Shown here piece by piece: positions 8,519 through 21,735 of a stretch of DNA of 64,000 nt. Location of the stretch: positions 62,001-126,000 of the forward strand of contig JADGPL010000003.1 in NCBI GenBank assembly GCA_017882455.1, in the 5' to 3' direction. The number at the start of each line of letters is the position of its first letter. Position 1 is the first letter of the stretch. Below the pieces are notes generated by a model, which ran no database searches, had not been told where the DNA came from, and saw only the letters and a list, made by a program, of their open reading frames with translations. Made by a program: the position numbers and the translations under genes. This DNA comes from Solirubrobacteraceae bacterium (GTDB lineage: Bacteria > Actinomycetota > Thermoleophilia > Solirubrobacterales > Solirubrobacteraceae).

Positions 8519-9351
8519 GGCAAGGCCTCCAATGTGAGGGAGAGATCTAGGGCGGGCGCGGAGTGCGTCAGCGCGCCCATCGAGATCCATTCTACCCCGG
8601 TCTCGGCCACCGCCCGGAGCGTCTGGAGGGTGACACCGCCGCTGGCCTCGAGCTCTGCCCGACCGTCCACCTGGGCGACGGCGGCGCGAAGCTGCTCCTC
8701 ATCCATGTTGTCGAGCAGCATGCGCGGCGCACCGGCGGCGAGCGCCTGATCGATCTCGCCCGGATCGCGCACCTCCACCTCCAGCGTGCCTGCGAGCTGC
8801 GGCGCGGCGGCGCGTGCTCGCTCGATCGCCTGCGCGATCCCGCCGGCCGCGGCGATGTGGTTCTCCTTGATCAGGATCGCGTCGTAGAGCCCAACACGGT
8901 GGTTGACTGCGCCGCCGGCGGCCACGGCCGCCTTCTCGAGGGCGCGCAGCCCCGGAGTGGTCTTGCGCGTGTCCAGCACCCTGGCCCCCGTCCCCTCCAC
9001 CGCTCGGGCTGCGAGAGCCGCAGCGGTGGCGACGCCGGAGAGGTGGGCGAGGAAGTTCAGCGCGGTGCGCTCGCCCGTCAGCAGTGCCCGTGCGCGCCCC
9101 TGCACTGACAGGACCGGACCGCCCTGCTCGCGCCAGGGCCCCTCCCCCACCAGGCGCTCGACGCGAGCCTCCGGATCGAGCGTGGAGAAGACCAGCTCGG
9201 CGGCCTGCAGTCCATAGATCGCCCCGGGCGCCTTTTGCGTGATCAGCGCCCGGGCGCGCGCGTCAGCCTCCACGGTCGCCTCGGTGGTGACGTCGCCGCC
9301 ACCCACGTCCTCTGCGAGTGCGCGGCCGATCAGCTCGGCGAGTCCGTCCAC
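8515..9351 (-). CDS. nadC: Nicotinate-nucleotide pyrophosphorylase (quinolinate phosphoribosyltransferase) NadC
   Basis: This 278-residue enzyme converts quinolinate and PRPP to nicotinate mononucleotide. Family motifs are in order: EDVGGGDVTTEATV near the N-terminus, ALNFLAHLSGVAT, the DTRKTTPGLR segment, NHRVGLYDAILIKENHI, and LLDNM followed by LEASGGV. Length is normal. It is upstream of and coupled to nadA, so the two consecutive steps of de novo NAD synthesis are made together. It lies only 5 nt downstream of prfB and may share its promoter. Confidence 0.96.
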   Translation of the reverse strand: MDGLAELIGRALAEDVGGGDVTTEATVEADARARALITQKAPGAIYGLQAAELVFSTLDPEARVERLVGEGPWREQGGPVLSVQGRARALLTGERTALNFLAHLSGVATAAALAARAVEGTGARVLDTRKTTPGLRALEKAAVAAGGAVNHRVGLYDAILIKENHIAAAGGIAQAIERARAAAPQLAGTLEVEVRDPGEIDQALAAGAPRMLLDNMDEEQLRAAVAQVDGRAELEASGGVTLQTLRAVAETGVEWISMGALTHSAPALDLSLTLEALP

Positions 9352-9356
9352 CGCCG

Positions 9357-10473
9357 CTACTCGCCTGAGGCTGCCGCTGCGAGCAGCAGCGCTCGCACGA
9401 AGCCGTCGAGGTCGCCGTCGAGCACGCGCTGCACATCCCCCATCTCAAAGCCCGTGCGATGGTCCTTGACCATCGTGTAGGGGTGCAGCACGTAGGAGCG
9501 GATCTGCGAGCCGAAGTTCACGTTCTGCGCCTCGCCCTTCTCGGCCGCGATCTCTTCCTGGCGTTCGCGCTCCTTGCGCTCGAGCAGCTTGGCGCGCAGC
9601 ATCGCCATCGCGGTGGCGCGGTTGGAAGACTGCGAGCGCTCGTTCTGGCACTGCACCACGATGCCACTGGGCCGGTGGGTGATGCGCACGGCCGAGTCGG
9701 TCTTGTTCACGTGCTGGCCGCCGGCGCCAGAGGCCCTGTAGGTGTCGACCTGGAGGTCGTCCTCGTTGATCTCCACCTCGCCTGTGTCCTTGACCACGGG
9801 CGCCACCTCCACCCCCGCGAAGCTCGTCTGGCGCCGGTGGGCGGAGTCGAACGGGGAGAGGCGCACGAGCCGGTGCACGCCGCGCTCGGCACCGTAGAGG
9901 CCGTAGGCGTTCTCGCCCGAGGCCTGGAAGGTGGCGGACTTGATGCCCGCTTCCTCGCCCTCGCTCACCTCGAGCAGCTCGACCTGGAAGCCCCGCCGTT
10001 CGGCCCAGCGCATGAGCATCCGCAGCACCATCTCGGCCCAGTCCTGGGCATCGGTGCCCCCGGCCCCGGCATTGACGGTGACGAGCGCGTCGCCCGCGTC
10101 GTAGCGCCCGGAGAACAGACGCTGCTCCTCGAGCGTCGCCAGGCGCTCCTCCACCGAGGCGATCTGCTCGTCTACCTCGTCCTGCAGCGATGCGTCCTCG
10201 GCGGCCATCTCGGCCAGGCCGTCGAGATCCTCGACGTCGCCCTGCAGCGAGTTGAACATCTCCAGGCGCCTGGATGCGCGCGAGTGCTCCGCCGACACCG
10301 TGGCAGCCCGCTCGGAGTCATCCCAGAAGCCCTCCGCGCCCATCTCGCCCTCGAGCGCCGCCACGCGCTCGGCCAGCTCAGCCGGGTCAAAGATAGTCCG
10401 AGAGCAGCTTCAGCTGCTCGCGGATGGCAGCCAGGCGCTGAGGGGTCGACTCGCTGGGCGCGGCTGTGGCCAT
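9357..10473 (-). CDS. prfB: Peptide chain release factor 2, with programmed +1 frameshift
   Basis: RF2 terminates translation at UGA and UAA. Frame 0 starts at ATG 10473 and reads 28 codons up to CTT TGA C (10392-10386); a +1 shift joins it to the main frame, giving about 371 residues. The stop-recognition SPF motif is in [12 protein letters not shown], and the catalytic GGQ in [17 protein letters not shown]. The slip site TAT CTT TGA C matches the classical autoregulatory site. A strong Shine-Dalgarno-like stimulator just before it is lacking (TCGGAC instead of AGGGGG). A gene caller that ignores the shift would start wrongly at GTG 10364. Confidence 0.95.
10386..10392 (-). promoter_or_regulatory. 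Programmed +1 ribosomal frameshift site of prfB
   Basis: CTTTGAC on the minus strand: CTT at 10392-10390, then in-frame TGA at 10389-10387 followed by C. When RF2 is scarce the TGA is read slowly and the ribosome slips by one base, resuming at GAC. This is the known RF2 autoregulation. Confidence 0.93.
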
Positions 10474-10556
10474 GCCCTCACGCTATCAGTCGTCCAGGGC
10501 CGATCCGCAGCACACCGGGAGTGGCGGGGGCGGGCGGACGAATATGTTGTCTGCCG

Positions 10557-10937
10557 ATGTCAGCAAGCTCACCCGAGGCCCTCTCTGCCGCGTTCGCCCA
10601 CGCGATCAACGCCCGCGACGTCGAGGCCGCGCTCGAGCTGTGGATCGAGGATGCCGCGATCCTGCGCCCCGACGGGCAGACGGTGCGAGGCCTGGACGCG
10701 ATCGCGTCCGCCCTGCACGCCCTCGTCGACAACGGCGCGAACGTAAAGGTCGAGGTCTCGCAGCTCTTCTCCGCCGGCGACGTGGCCCTGGCCACCGGCA
10801 CGCTCACCCTCAGCGGCTCAGACGCACACGGCAATCCCTACACCCAGCAGAGCCGGTCCGTGGTCATCTACTGCCGCGGGCAGGACGACCGCTGGCGACT
10901 GGCCATAGACGCCCCCTGGGGCCTGCCGAGCCCCTAG
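10557..10937 (+). CDS. SnoaL-like/DUF4440-type small protein
   Basis: This 126-residue protein has the NTF2-like (SnoaL/SgcJ) pattern: an N-terminal helix with HAINARDVEAALELW, then DAAILRPDGQTVRG, and a C-terminal beta sheet ending DDRWRLAIDAPWG. Members range from ketosteroid-isomerase-like enzymes to proteins without known activity, and I cannot assign a substrate. It is divergent from prfB and converges on secA. TATGTT ends 8 nt before the ATG, suggesting a very short leader. Confidence 0.75.
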   Translation: MSASSPEALSAAFAHAINARDVEAALELWIEDAAILRPDGQTVRGLDAIASALHALVDNGANVKVEVSQLFSAGDVALATGTLTLSGSDAHGNPYTQQSRSVVIYCRGQDDRWRLAIDAPWGLPSP

Positions 10938-10980
10938 CCAAGCGATCGAGGACGCCGGCCAGCGCCGTGTCCACGGTCGT

Positions 10981-13905
<2,925 letters not shown>

Positions 13906-14014
13906 GGCCCAAGGATAGCTCTCGCCGCGCGCTCGGACGCCGCGAGCCGGAGGCGGTGCTCCGGCTCGCGCACGCCCTCTGTGTCCACCTCCTCTCCGTG
14001 GTGGATCCGGAGCC

Positions 14015-14386
14015 TCAGATGGAGGGCAGCGTGGCGCCCTGGGCGGCCGTGCGGGCGGCACGGGCCGCGAGCGCGTGCGCCTCGCGACGGTGGCGCAGTT
14101 TGTCGCGGTGGCGCTTGACCTGCCGCGCCAGCTCGTCGACCATCAGGTTGAGCGAGTGCAGCATCTCGGGTGAGGCGTCCCGCGCACGCAGCGTCACGCC
14201 CTTGAGGTACAGCGTGCCCTCCGCCACCTGGCAGTCGGAAACCCGCGGATTGGGCTCCTTGAAGATCTCGATCTCCAGCCGGGCGAGGTCTGAGACCTGT
14301 CGCGTGACCTTGGTCAGACGGCGCTCGGCGTGCGTGCGCAGCACGTCGGTGACCGGGACGTTTCGACCCTTGATGTCGATTTGCAT
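14015..14386 (-). CDS. hpf: Ribosome hibernation promoting factor (HPF/RaiA family)
   Basis: This 123-residue S30AE-domain protein starts MQIDIKGRNVPVTDVLRTHA and contains the family pattern RLTKVTRQVSDLARLEIEIF. It binds the 30S decoding region and helps store inactive ribosomes. The basic C-terminal tail (RHRDKLRHRREAHALAARAA) lacks the full dimerisation domain of long HPF, so this is a short to intermediate form. GGGAG is placed 7 nt before ATG 14386. It is immediately upstream of secA. Confidence 0.88.
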   Translation of the reverse strand: MQIDIKGRNVPVTDVLRTHAERRLTKVTRQVSDLARLEIEIFKEPNPRVSDCQVAEGTLYLKGVTLRARDASPEMLHSLNLMVDELARQVKRHRDKLRHRREAHALAARAARTAAQGATLPSI

Positions 14387-14571
14387 CACAGGCTCCCTTC
14401 GGTCGACCTTTTCTCTGCCTATGTTTCCGATGCTACGCCTGAACGCGGCGGATGTAAATGGCCTTCGACGGATTGCGGGAAATCCGCGGATGGGCTCGCC
14501 GAAGGGGATCTGCCGGGCGCGAGCGATGCCTCGAGGCGCCACGGCTGCGCTGAGTGGGACAATCGGTGCGG

Positions 14572-15387
14572 ATGAGCCCCGACCTGTCCTGGACGCTCAG
14601 TCCCGGCGTTCTGATCGGCGCCGCGATCGTGGCCGGCGTCTACGTGCGGCGTTGGCGAGCCATCCGTGGGGGCGCCTCGCCACGGCGCGCCGCCGAGGCG
14701 CCCGTGTGGCGACTGTGCTGCTTCATGGCGTCGGTCCTGCTCGCGCTGCTGGCGCTGGTCTCGCCGATCGACGCGCTCGCCGACCAGCTGTTCTTCGCTC
14801 ACATGATCCAGCACATGCTGCTGCTGGACGTCGTGCCGGTCCTGGCGATCCTCGGCCTGACCAAGGTGATCCTGCGGCCCGTCACCCGCGCGGTGCACGA
14901 CCTGGAGCGCCGCGCAGGTCCGCTCGCCCACCCCGCCTTCGCGGTGCTCCTGTATGTGGCGGTCATCTGGGCCTGGCATGTCCCGGCGGCATATGACGAG
15001 GCGGTGCGCCATCCGCTGGTGCACGTGCTCGAGCACGTGAGCTTCGTTCTCGCCGGCTCGCTGTACTGGTGGCACCTGCTCTCACCGATCCGTGCCCGCC
15101 TGCGCCTGGACGGGATGGGCCCCGTCATATACATGGCGAGCACCAAGCTGTTCGTGGGGGCGCTCGGAATGGGGCTCGCGTTCGCGCCCTCGGCCCTCTA
15201 TCCCTACTACGTCCACCATGCCCGCGTTTGGGGCATCTCGGCGATCGATGACCAGTCGATCGCGGGGCTGATCATGGCCGTGGAGCAGTCGCTGGTGATG
15301 GGGGTCGCGCTGGTCGTCCTGTTCATGCGCGCCCTGACCGAGTCCGAGCGGGCGCAGGAGCGTCGCGAGCGCTACGAACTCGCGTAA
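14572..15387 (+). CDS. CtaG-type (caa3) cytochrome c oxidase assembly membrane protein
   Basis: This 271-residue protein has about seven hydrophobic segments and the caa3_CtaG pattern FFAHMIQHMLLLDVVPVLAILG, then WAWHVPAAYDEAVRHPLVH and LEHVSFVLAGSLYWWHLL. The conserved histidines (AHMIQHM, WHVP, EHVSF) could bind copper or haem. Family members help mature caa3-type terminal oxidases, so a role in respiratory chain assembly is inferred. The gene is isolated between divergent hpf and a convergent sugar-nucleotide gene. No oxidase subunit gene is in the window. Confidence 0.85.
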   Translation: MSPDLSWTLSPGVLIGAAIVAGVYVRRWRAIRGGASPRRAAEAPVWRLCCFMASVLLALLALVSPIDALADQLFFAHMIQHMLLLDVVPVLAILGLTKVILRPVTRAVHDLERRAGPLAHPAFAVLLYVAVIWAWHVPAAYDEAVRHPLVHVLEHVSFVLAGSLYWWHLLSPIRARLRLDGMGPVIYMASTKLFVGALGMGLAFAPSALYPYYVHHARVWGISAIDDQSIAGLIMAVEQSLVMGVALVVLFMRALTESERAQERRERYELA

Positions 15388-15438
15388 ACTGTGGCCTTCG
15401 CGGACTACACGTCAACGACATGTAGCCAGCTATCTGCT

Positions 15439-15458
15439 ACTATGACAACTGTCATAGT
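15439..15458. repeat. Perfect palindrome in a convergent intergenic region
   Basis: ACTATGACAACTGTCATAGT has 9-bp perfect arms around a 2-bp spacer. It lies between the 3' ends of the CtaG-like gene and the pyrophosphorylase gene, where no promoter is expected. It lacks a T-run, so it is not a typical terminator. A regulator site or a very short hairpin are both possible. Confidence 0.55.
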
Positions 15459-15471
15459 CTCACTTTCCGTG

Positions 15472-15497
15472 AAGGGGCTCGCTTCGGCGGGCCCTTT
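15472..15497. terminator. Bidirectional hairpin terminator
   Basis: AAGGGGCTCGC and GCGGGCCCTTT pair through an 11-bp stem (two G-T pairs) closed by a TTCG tetraloop. It sits between two convergent genes, and short T-rich tails follow on both strands (TTTCGCGTTCT; and TTCACGG on the other). This fits a weak Rho-independent terminator serving both. Confidence 0.65.
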
Positions 15498-15503
15498 CGC
15501 GTT

Positions 15504-16490
15504 CTAGCGTCGGCGCAGGCTCTGCAGGATGCCGCTGTGGCCGGCGATGGCATCGATCAGGATCGCGCCCGCCGCGATCTGGGTCCCGGGGAAGACGATG
15601 CTGGATCGCAGCTGCGCCCCGTCGCCGAGCACGACGCCGTCCCCGAGCACGATCGGTCCCATCAGTCGCACGCCCTCCCCGATCTGCACGTCGCGCCCGA
15701 TCCAGGCCGAGCCGTCGATCTCGGTGTCCTCGCGCAGCGGCGAGAGACCGGCCGCAACGACGCCAGGGGCGACCTCCTCGCCCGCCAGCTGCAGGCGCAG
15801 CTCGCCGTACAGCGCATCGAAGGTGCCCTGGCGCAGCTCGGCCAGCGAGCCGACGTCGTTCCAGTACTCGCGCACCTCGTGGATGTGGAAGGGCACGTCG
15901 TTCTCGAGCAGCACCGGAAAGACGTCTTTGGCCCAGTCCACGAACGGGCGCTCGGGAAAGTAGTCGAAGATCCTCGGGTCGAACACGTAGATCCCGCAGT
16001 TGCCGAGGTCAGACAGCGCCTCCTCGGGCGCCGGCTTCTCCTGGAAGCCTGTGATCCGACCCTGGCGATCGTGCAGCACGACGCCGTACTCGCGGGTGTC
16101 GGGCACCTTCTTGACCGCCAGCGTCGCTATCCCACCGGCCTCGCGGTGGCGCGCCGCGAGCGCCGTCAGGTCGATGTCCGTGAGCGCATCCCCCGAGATC
16201 ACCAGAAACGGCTCCTCGCCGAAGAACTCCGCGCACGCCCGCACGCCGCCGGCCGTTCCCAGCAGCTCCTCCTCGAAGCGGTAGGAGAGCCTGTCACCGA
16301 AGTACTCGCGGATCGAGTCCGGGAAGTAGTGCAGGTTGGCGATCACCGACTCGAAGGAGTGGCGGTCGAGCAGGTCGAGGATGTGCTCCATCACCGGCCG
16401 GTCCAGCACCGGCACCATCGGCTTGGTGATCTCATATGTCAGCGGGCGCAGGCGGGTCCCGAGCCCCGCCGCGAGGACCATCGCTCTCAT
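15504..16490 (-). CDS. NDP-sugar pyrophosphorylase (mannose-1-phosphate guanylyltransferase-like), copy 1
   Basis: This 328-residue protein has an N-terminal nucleotidyltransferase domain with MVLAAGLGTRLRPLTYEITKP and the metal-binding VISGDALTDID. A C-terminal left-handed beta-helix follows (DGSAWIGRDVQIGEGVRL). The signature is common to GDP-mannose and glucose-1-phosphate uridylyl/thymidylyltransferases; I favour guanylyltransferase because a PGI/PMI gene is in the same block. It lies 22 nt downstream of ahcY. A second, only distantly similar enzyme is encoded at 19280-20371. Confidence 0.85.
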   Translation of the reverse strand: MRAMVLAAGLGTRLRPLTYEITKPMVPVLDRPVMEHILDLLDRHSFESVIANLHYFPDSIREYFGDRLSYRFEEELLGTAGGVRACAEFFGEEPFLVISGDALTDIDLTALAARHREAGGIATLAVKKVPDTREYGVVLHDRQGRITGFQEKPAPEEALSDLGNCGIYVFDPRIFDYFPERPFVDWAKDVFPVLLENDVPFHIHEVREYWNDVGSLAELRQGTFDALYGELRLQLAGEEVAPGVVAAGLSPLREDTEIDGSAWIGRDVQIGEGVRLMGPIVLGDGVVLGDGAQLRSSIVFPGTQIAAGAILIDAIAGHSGILQSLRRR

Positions 16491-16512
16491 ACGCCGGCCA
16501 GCGACTCCCTGA

Positions 16513-18081
<1,569 letters not shown>

Positions 18082-18110
18082 GCTCGACGCTATCACAGGC
18101 CGGCGGCGGC

Positions 18111-19193
18111 TCAGCGGTTGGCCAGCGCGGCCTTCAGCTTGTCGATCACCTTCACGGGGCCCGGGTCGACGCCACGCAGCGTGGCGAGGTAGATCGAGAC
18201 GAGGTCGCCCAGCAGGACGAGGGATATCACCCGCTCGATCGCCGTCTGCCCACGTGTCTCCAGACGGAAGCTCGCCACCGCATTGCCGGCGATCAGCCGC
18301 TCGGTGATGTCCATCCTGTCCTTCACCCGGGGATGGGCGTCGGAGTCGTCGAGGAACACCGCCGAGAAGCGGCCGACGTCACCTGCTCCCTCCCAGCCGA
18401 CGATCTCGTTGTGATCGAGCTCGGGCAGTTCGTGCCAGAAGGCCGGCTGCTTGGCGTTCTCGTTGATCTGCGTCTTCCAGCGATAGGCGATCGGGGTGGT
18501 CAGTCCCGCACCGGCGATCACGGGGGTGCTGCCCACCAGGCCACGGGCCACCACCTTGGCGAGCGAGTCTTCGGGGGCGTCCGGGCCCCACTCGGCTACG
18601 AGCTGCTCTATGTGCGAGGCCGCCACGTCGATCTCGGAGGTGAGGCGCGGACCGGCGCCACAGAGCGCGGCGACCTCGAGCGCGGCCACGATCATGTAGG
18701 CCACAGCCGCGCGGGGCTGAAAGCCGCCGGGGAGTGGGATCACGGGCACACCGTCGGCTCGCGCCATCTCTGCCAGGCGCCCACCGGTCGTCACGACGGT
18801 GCGCTTGGCCCCCAGGGCGCCCGCGGACTCGTAGCAGGCGAGGGTCTCCTCGGTATCCCCCGAGTAGCTGGCGCACAGGACCATCGTGTCGGGGGTCGTC
18901 CAGGTGGGTATCCCGTAGGCGCGGGTCACGAAGATCGGCCGCGAGGCATGATCGCCGAGGGCAGCCCGCGCGAGCGCACCGCCGATGGCCGAGCCGCCCA
19001 TACCGGCGACGACCAGTCCGGCCGTCGTGTCCCAGTCCTGCATGATCGCCGACTCCACCCGCCAGAGCGCGTCACGCAGATGCTCGGGCAGGGCGAGCAC
19101 GTCGCCCAGCTGATCGGAGACGTCGACACGTGCGATCGCGGCGCGCGAGAGCTCCTCGGCAATCGGTGTGGCGGTCGCGCCGGTGTCGCTCAT
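18111..19193 (-). CDS. Bifunctional phosphoglucose/phosphomannose isomerase
   Basis: This 360-residue protein contains two SIS folds with the family signatures GMGGSAIGG and CASYSGDTEETL, and QINENAKQPAFWHELPELDHNEI in the C-terminal half. That segment is characteristic of the bifunctional PGI/PMI group rather than classical Pgi. It would connect fructose-6-phosphate with glucose-6-phosphate and mannose-6-phosphate, feeding the neighbouring pyrophosphorylases. AGGAGG lies 11 nt before ATG 19193. It lies between a pyrophosphorylase gene and ahcY on the same strand. Confidence 0.9.
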   Translation of the reverse strand: MSDTGATATPIAEELSRAAIARVDVSDQLGDVLALPEHLRDALWRVESAIMQDWDTTAGLVVAGMGGSAIGGALARAALGDHASRPIFVTRAYGIPTWTTPDTMVLCASYSGDTEETLACYESAGALGAKRTVVTTGGRLAEMARADGVPVIPLPGGFQPRAAVAYMIVAALEVAALCGAGPRLTSEIDVAASHIEQLVAEWGPDAPEDSLAKVVARGLVGSTPVIAGAGLTTPIAYRWKTQINENAKQPAFWHELPELDHNEIVGWEGAGDVGRFSAVFLDDSDAHPRVKDRMDITERLIAGNAVASFRLETRGQTAIERVISLVLLGDLVSIYLATLRGVDPGPVKVIDKLKAALANR

Positions 19194-19279
19194 CTGCTGC
19201 TCGCCTCCTGTTGTGCGGGGTTGGTCATGGTCTCAGGGGAATCTCGTGTCTGCGCCGGACACTGCAAGGCGCTGTGGGC

Positions 19280-20371
19280 CTAGAACTCGATCGCCCGATC
19301 GGGCAACTGCACACCAGGGAAGATACGCGCCCCGCGCGTGATCACGTTGTCCGCCCCGACGCTCACCCCCTCGCCGAGCACCGCGCCACCGGTGATCTTC
19401 GTGCGCGATCCCACCCGGCAATCGGCGGCGAGGATGCAGTCCCGCAGCTCGCAGCCGGCGCCGATCTTGCTCCCACGAAGGATAACGGCCCGCTCGACGA
19501 CGCTCCCGGCACCGATCGAGACGTCCTCGCCGAGCACGACCAGGCTGCCGACGTGGGCGCCCTCGGCGACGTGAACGCCGCGCTCGAGCAACGCCGGCGG
19601 GATCACGCGCCCGCGCACGTCGGCGTCCTCGTCAACCGACAGCCAATCGCTGCCCAGGCGCTCCTGCACGGCCGTCTGGACGTTGCCCTCGATGATGTCG
19701 AAGGTCCCCTGCAGGTAACGCGCGGGGGTGCCGATGTCGAGCCAGTAGCTCTCCGAGGGGAAGCCGTAGAGCCCGTCGCCAACCAGCACCGGCCACACCT
19801 CGCGCTCGATCGAGACGTTGCGCCCTGGCGGCACGAGCTCGAGGATCTCGCGCTCGAGCACGTAGGCGCCTGCGCTGATCAGGTTGGAGGCGGCCGTGTC
19901 CGAGCTCGGCTTCTCGACGAAGTCGCGCACCGAGCGGTCCTCCTCGAGCACCACCAGTCCGTAGGCGCTCGGGTCGGCGACGGGCACGAGTGCCAGCGTT
20001 CCCCGGGCCCCGGTCCGCTCGTGCTGGGCGATCTGGGCGCTCAGGTCGATGTCGGTGAGGACGTCGCCGTTGAGCATCAGGAAGCGCTCGTCGAGCATCG
20101 GCTCGGCCAGCTTCAGCGCACCGGCGGTCCCGCGCGGCTCGGGCTCCTCGACGAACCGCAGCCGGATGCCCAGTTGCTTGCCATCTCCGAGCACGCTGCG
20201 AACGCCGTCGGCGAGGAACCCGCAGGACATGATCACGTCATCGATTCCGTGCCCGATCAGCCATTCGAGCATGTAGGAGATGAAGGGCCGGTCGACGAGC
20301 TGCACCACCGGCTTGGGGATCTTCGCGGTCAGCGGACGCAGGCGCGTACCCTGCCCCCCGACGAGGATCAC
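19280..20371 (-). CDS. NDP-sugar pyrophosphorylase, copy 2; start codon uncertain
   Basis: This roughly 363-residue enzyme has ILVGGQGTRLRPLTAKIPKP at the N-terminus, LNGDVLTDIDL as the metal site and a C-terminal beta-helix with hexapeptide-like repeats. It probably makes GDP-mannose or a UDP/dTDP sugar; ugd directly upstream would suit UDP-glucose. The annotated GTG (20371) gives a protein that begins unusually close to the GG motif. The in-frame upstream reading is ATC CAG GCG GTG (IQAVILVGG), matching the family start MxAVILAGG. An ATC start at 20380 preceded by GGGAGG is therefore possible. Confidence 0.85.
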   Translation of the reverse strand: MILVGGQGTRLRPLTAKIPKPVVQLVDRPFISYMLEWLIGHGIDDVIMSCGFLADGVRSVLGDGKQLGIRLRFVEEPEPRGTAGALKLAEPMLDERFLMLNGDVLTDIDLSAQIAQHERTGARGTLALVPVADPSAYGLVVLEEDRSVRDFVEKPSSDTAASNLISAGAYVLEREILELVPPGRNVSIEREVWPVLVGDGLYGFPSESYWLDIGTPARYLQGTFDIIEGNVQTAVQERLGSDWLSVDEDADVRGRVIPPALLERGVHVAEGAHVGSLVVLGEDVSIGAGSVVERAVILRGSKIGAGCELRDCILAADCRVGSRTKITGGAVLGEGVSVGADNVITRGARIFPGVQLPDRAIEF

Positions 20372-20384
20372 CGCCTGGATGGGC

Positions 20385-21674
20385 TCACCGCCTCCCGATC
20401 CCCTCGTAGATGAGGCCCGCGGCGCGCACGGCCGCCGGATCGAGGGCGTTGCGCCCGTCGATCAGGAGGTTCCCGCTCATCGCCTCGGCCACCCCGACCC
20501 AATCGAGCTCGACCAGCTCGCTCCACTCGGTCACGAGCACGGCCGCGTCCGCATCCGCGAGGGCCTGCAGCGGTGAAGCGGCGAACGTGATCCCCGAGAC
20601 CAGCTTGCGCGCCTGCTCCTCGGCTATCGGGTCATAGGCGCTCACCACGGCGCCATCCGCCTGCAGCCTTGCGGAGAGCACCAGCGAGGAGGCCTCGCGC
20701 ATGTCGTCGGTGTTCGGCTTGAAGGCCAGTCCGAGAAGCGCGATCCGCTTTCCGGCCAAGCTGCCCAGATGCCGCTGCAGCTTGCCGATCACCCGGCGCT
20801 TCTGCAGGTCGTTGACCTCGATCACGGCCGTGAGCAGCTGGAAGTGGTAGCCGGAGTTGCCCGCCAGCTGCTTGAGCGCGTCGACGTCCTTGGGAAAGCA
20901 GCTACCGCCGAAGCCGATCCCCGCCTGCAGGAACTTGGCTCCGATGCGATCGTCGAGGCCCATGCCCCGCGCCACCTCGACGACGTCCGCACCGGTCTCC
21001 TCGCAGACGTTGGCGATCTCGTTGATGAACGAGATCTTGGTCGCCAGGAAGGCGTTTGAGGCGAGCTTGACCATCTCCGCGCTGGCGACGTCCGTGCGCA
21101 CGAGCGGTGCTTTCAGGGGAGCGTAGAGCTCCGCGACCGCGTCCCCCGCCCAGCCGCCCTCGTCGCCCACGACCACGCGGTCTGGGTGCAGGAAGTCCTT
21201 GACGGCCGAGCCCTCCTTGAGGAACTCCGGGCAGGACACATAGCCGAGGCCGTCCTTGCCACTCTCGGCGAACACCCGCTGCAGCGAGGCGCCTGTGCCG
21301 CAGGGCACCGTCGACTTCATCACCAGCGCGTGCTCGTCGGAGGCCGGGATCGCGCCCACGACCGCGTGCACCGCCGAAAGGTCGGCGTCGCCGGAGTACG
21401 TCGGCGGCGTTCCCACGGCCACGAACAGCAGGCGAGCGTGCTCGAGCGCGTCGGCCAGGTCGGTCGAGAAGTGCAGGCGCTCGGAGTTGCGCGCCAGCAG
21501 CTCCGCGAGACCCGGCTCATAGATCGGCACCTCGCCGCGGCGCAGACGCTCGATCTTCTCGGCGTCGATGTCCACACACCACACCTCGCTGCCGAGCTCG
21601 GCGAAGCCGGCCGCGGTCACCAGACCGACGTAGCCGGTACCGATCACTCCGATTGAATCGCTTGCTGTGCTCAT
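20385..21674 (-). CDS. ugd: UDP-glucose 6-dehydrogenase
   Basis: This 429-residue NAD-dependent enzyme oxidises UDP-glucose to UDP-glucuronate. The Rossmann motif is IGVIGTGYVGLVTAAGFAELG and the catalytic cysteine lies in GIGFGGSCFPKD. CPEFLKEGSAVKDF and LGLAFKPNTDDMREA are also diagnostic. UDP-glucuronate supplies envelope polysaccharides, which agrees with the sugar-nucleotide neighbours. Its stop is 4 nt before the alternative ATC start of the pyrophosphorylase, so the two are almost certainly one operon. Confidence 0.96.
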   Translation of the reverse strand: MSTASDSIGVIGTGYVGLVTAAGFAELGSEVWCVDIDAEKIERLRRGEVPIYEPGLAELLARNSERLHFSTDLADALEHARLLFVAVGTPPTYSGDADLSAVHAVVGAIPASDEHALVMKSTVPCGTGASLQRVFAESGKDGLGYVSCPEFLKEGSAVKDFLHPDRVVVGDEGGWAGDAVAELYAPLKAPLVRTDVASAEMVKLASNAFLATKISFINEIANVCEETGADVVEVARGMGLDDRIGAKFLQAGIGFGGSCFPKDVDALKQLAGNSGYHFQLLTAVIEVNDLQKRRVIGKLQRHLGSLAGKRIALLGLAFKPNTDDMREASSLVLSARLQADGAVVSAYDPIAEEQARKLVSGITFAASPLQALADADAAVLVTEWSELVELDWVGVAEAMSGNLLIDGRNALDPAAVRAAGLIYEGIGRR

Positions 21675-21735
21675 GAGGCGGAGTAGGCTAGCCGGTGCAG
21701 GGGCGAGACAGCGCGGGTGGCCTGCGTGAGTCCGA

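Noticed and set aside
10940-10956. GCGATCGAGGACGC shared by 10940s and 63490s as a repeat family
   Set aside because: Only about 14 bases match and the flanks differ; too short to separate from chance in GC-rich DNA.
15442-15507. 21-codon plus-strand ORF starting in the 15.4 kb palindrome
   Set aside because: No ribosome site, and it runs through a terminator hairpin; more likely chance.
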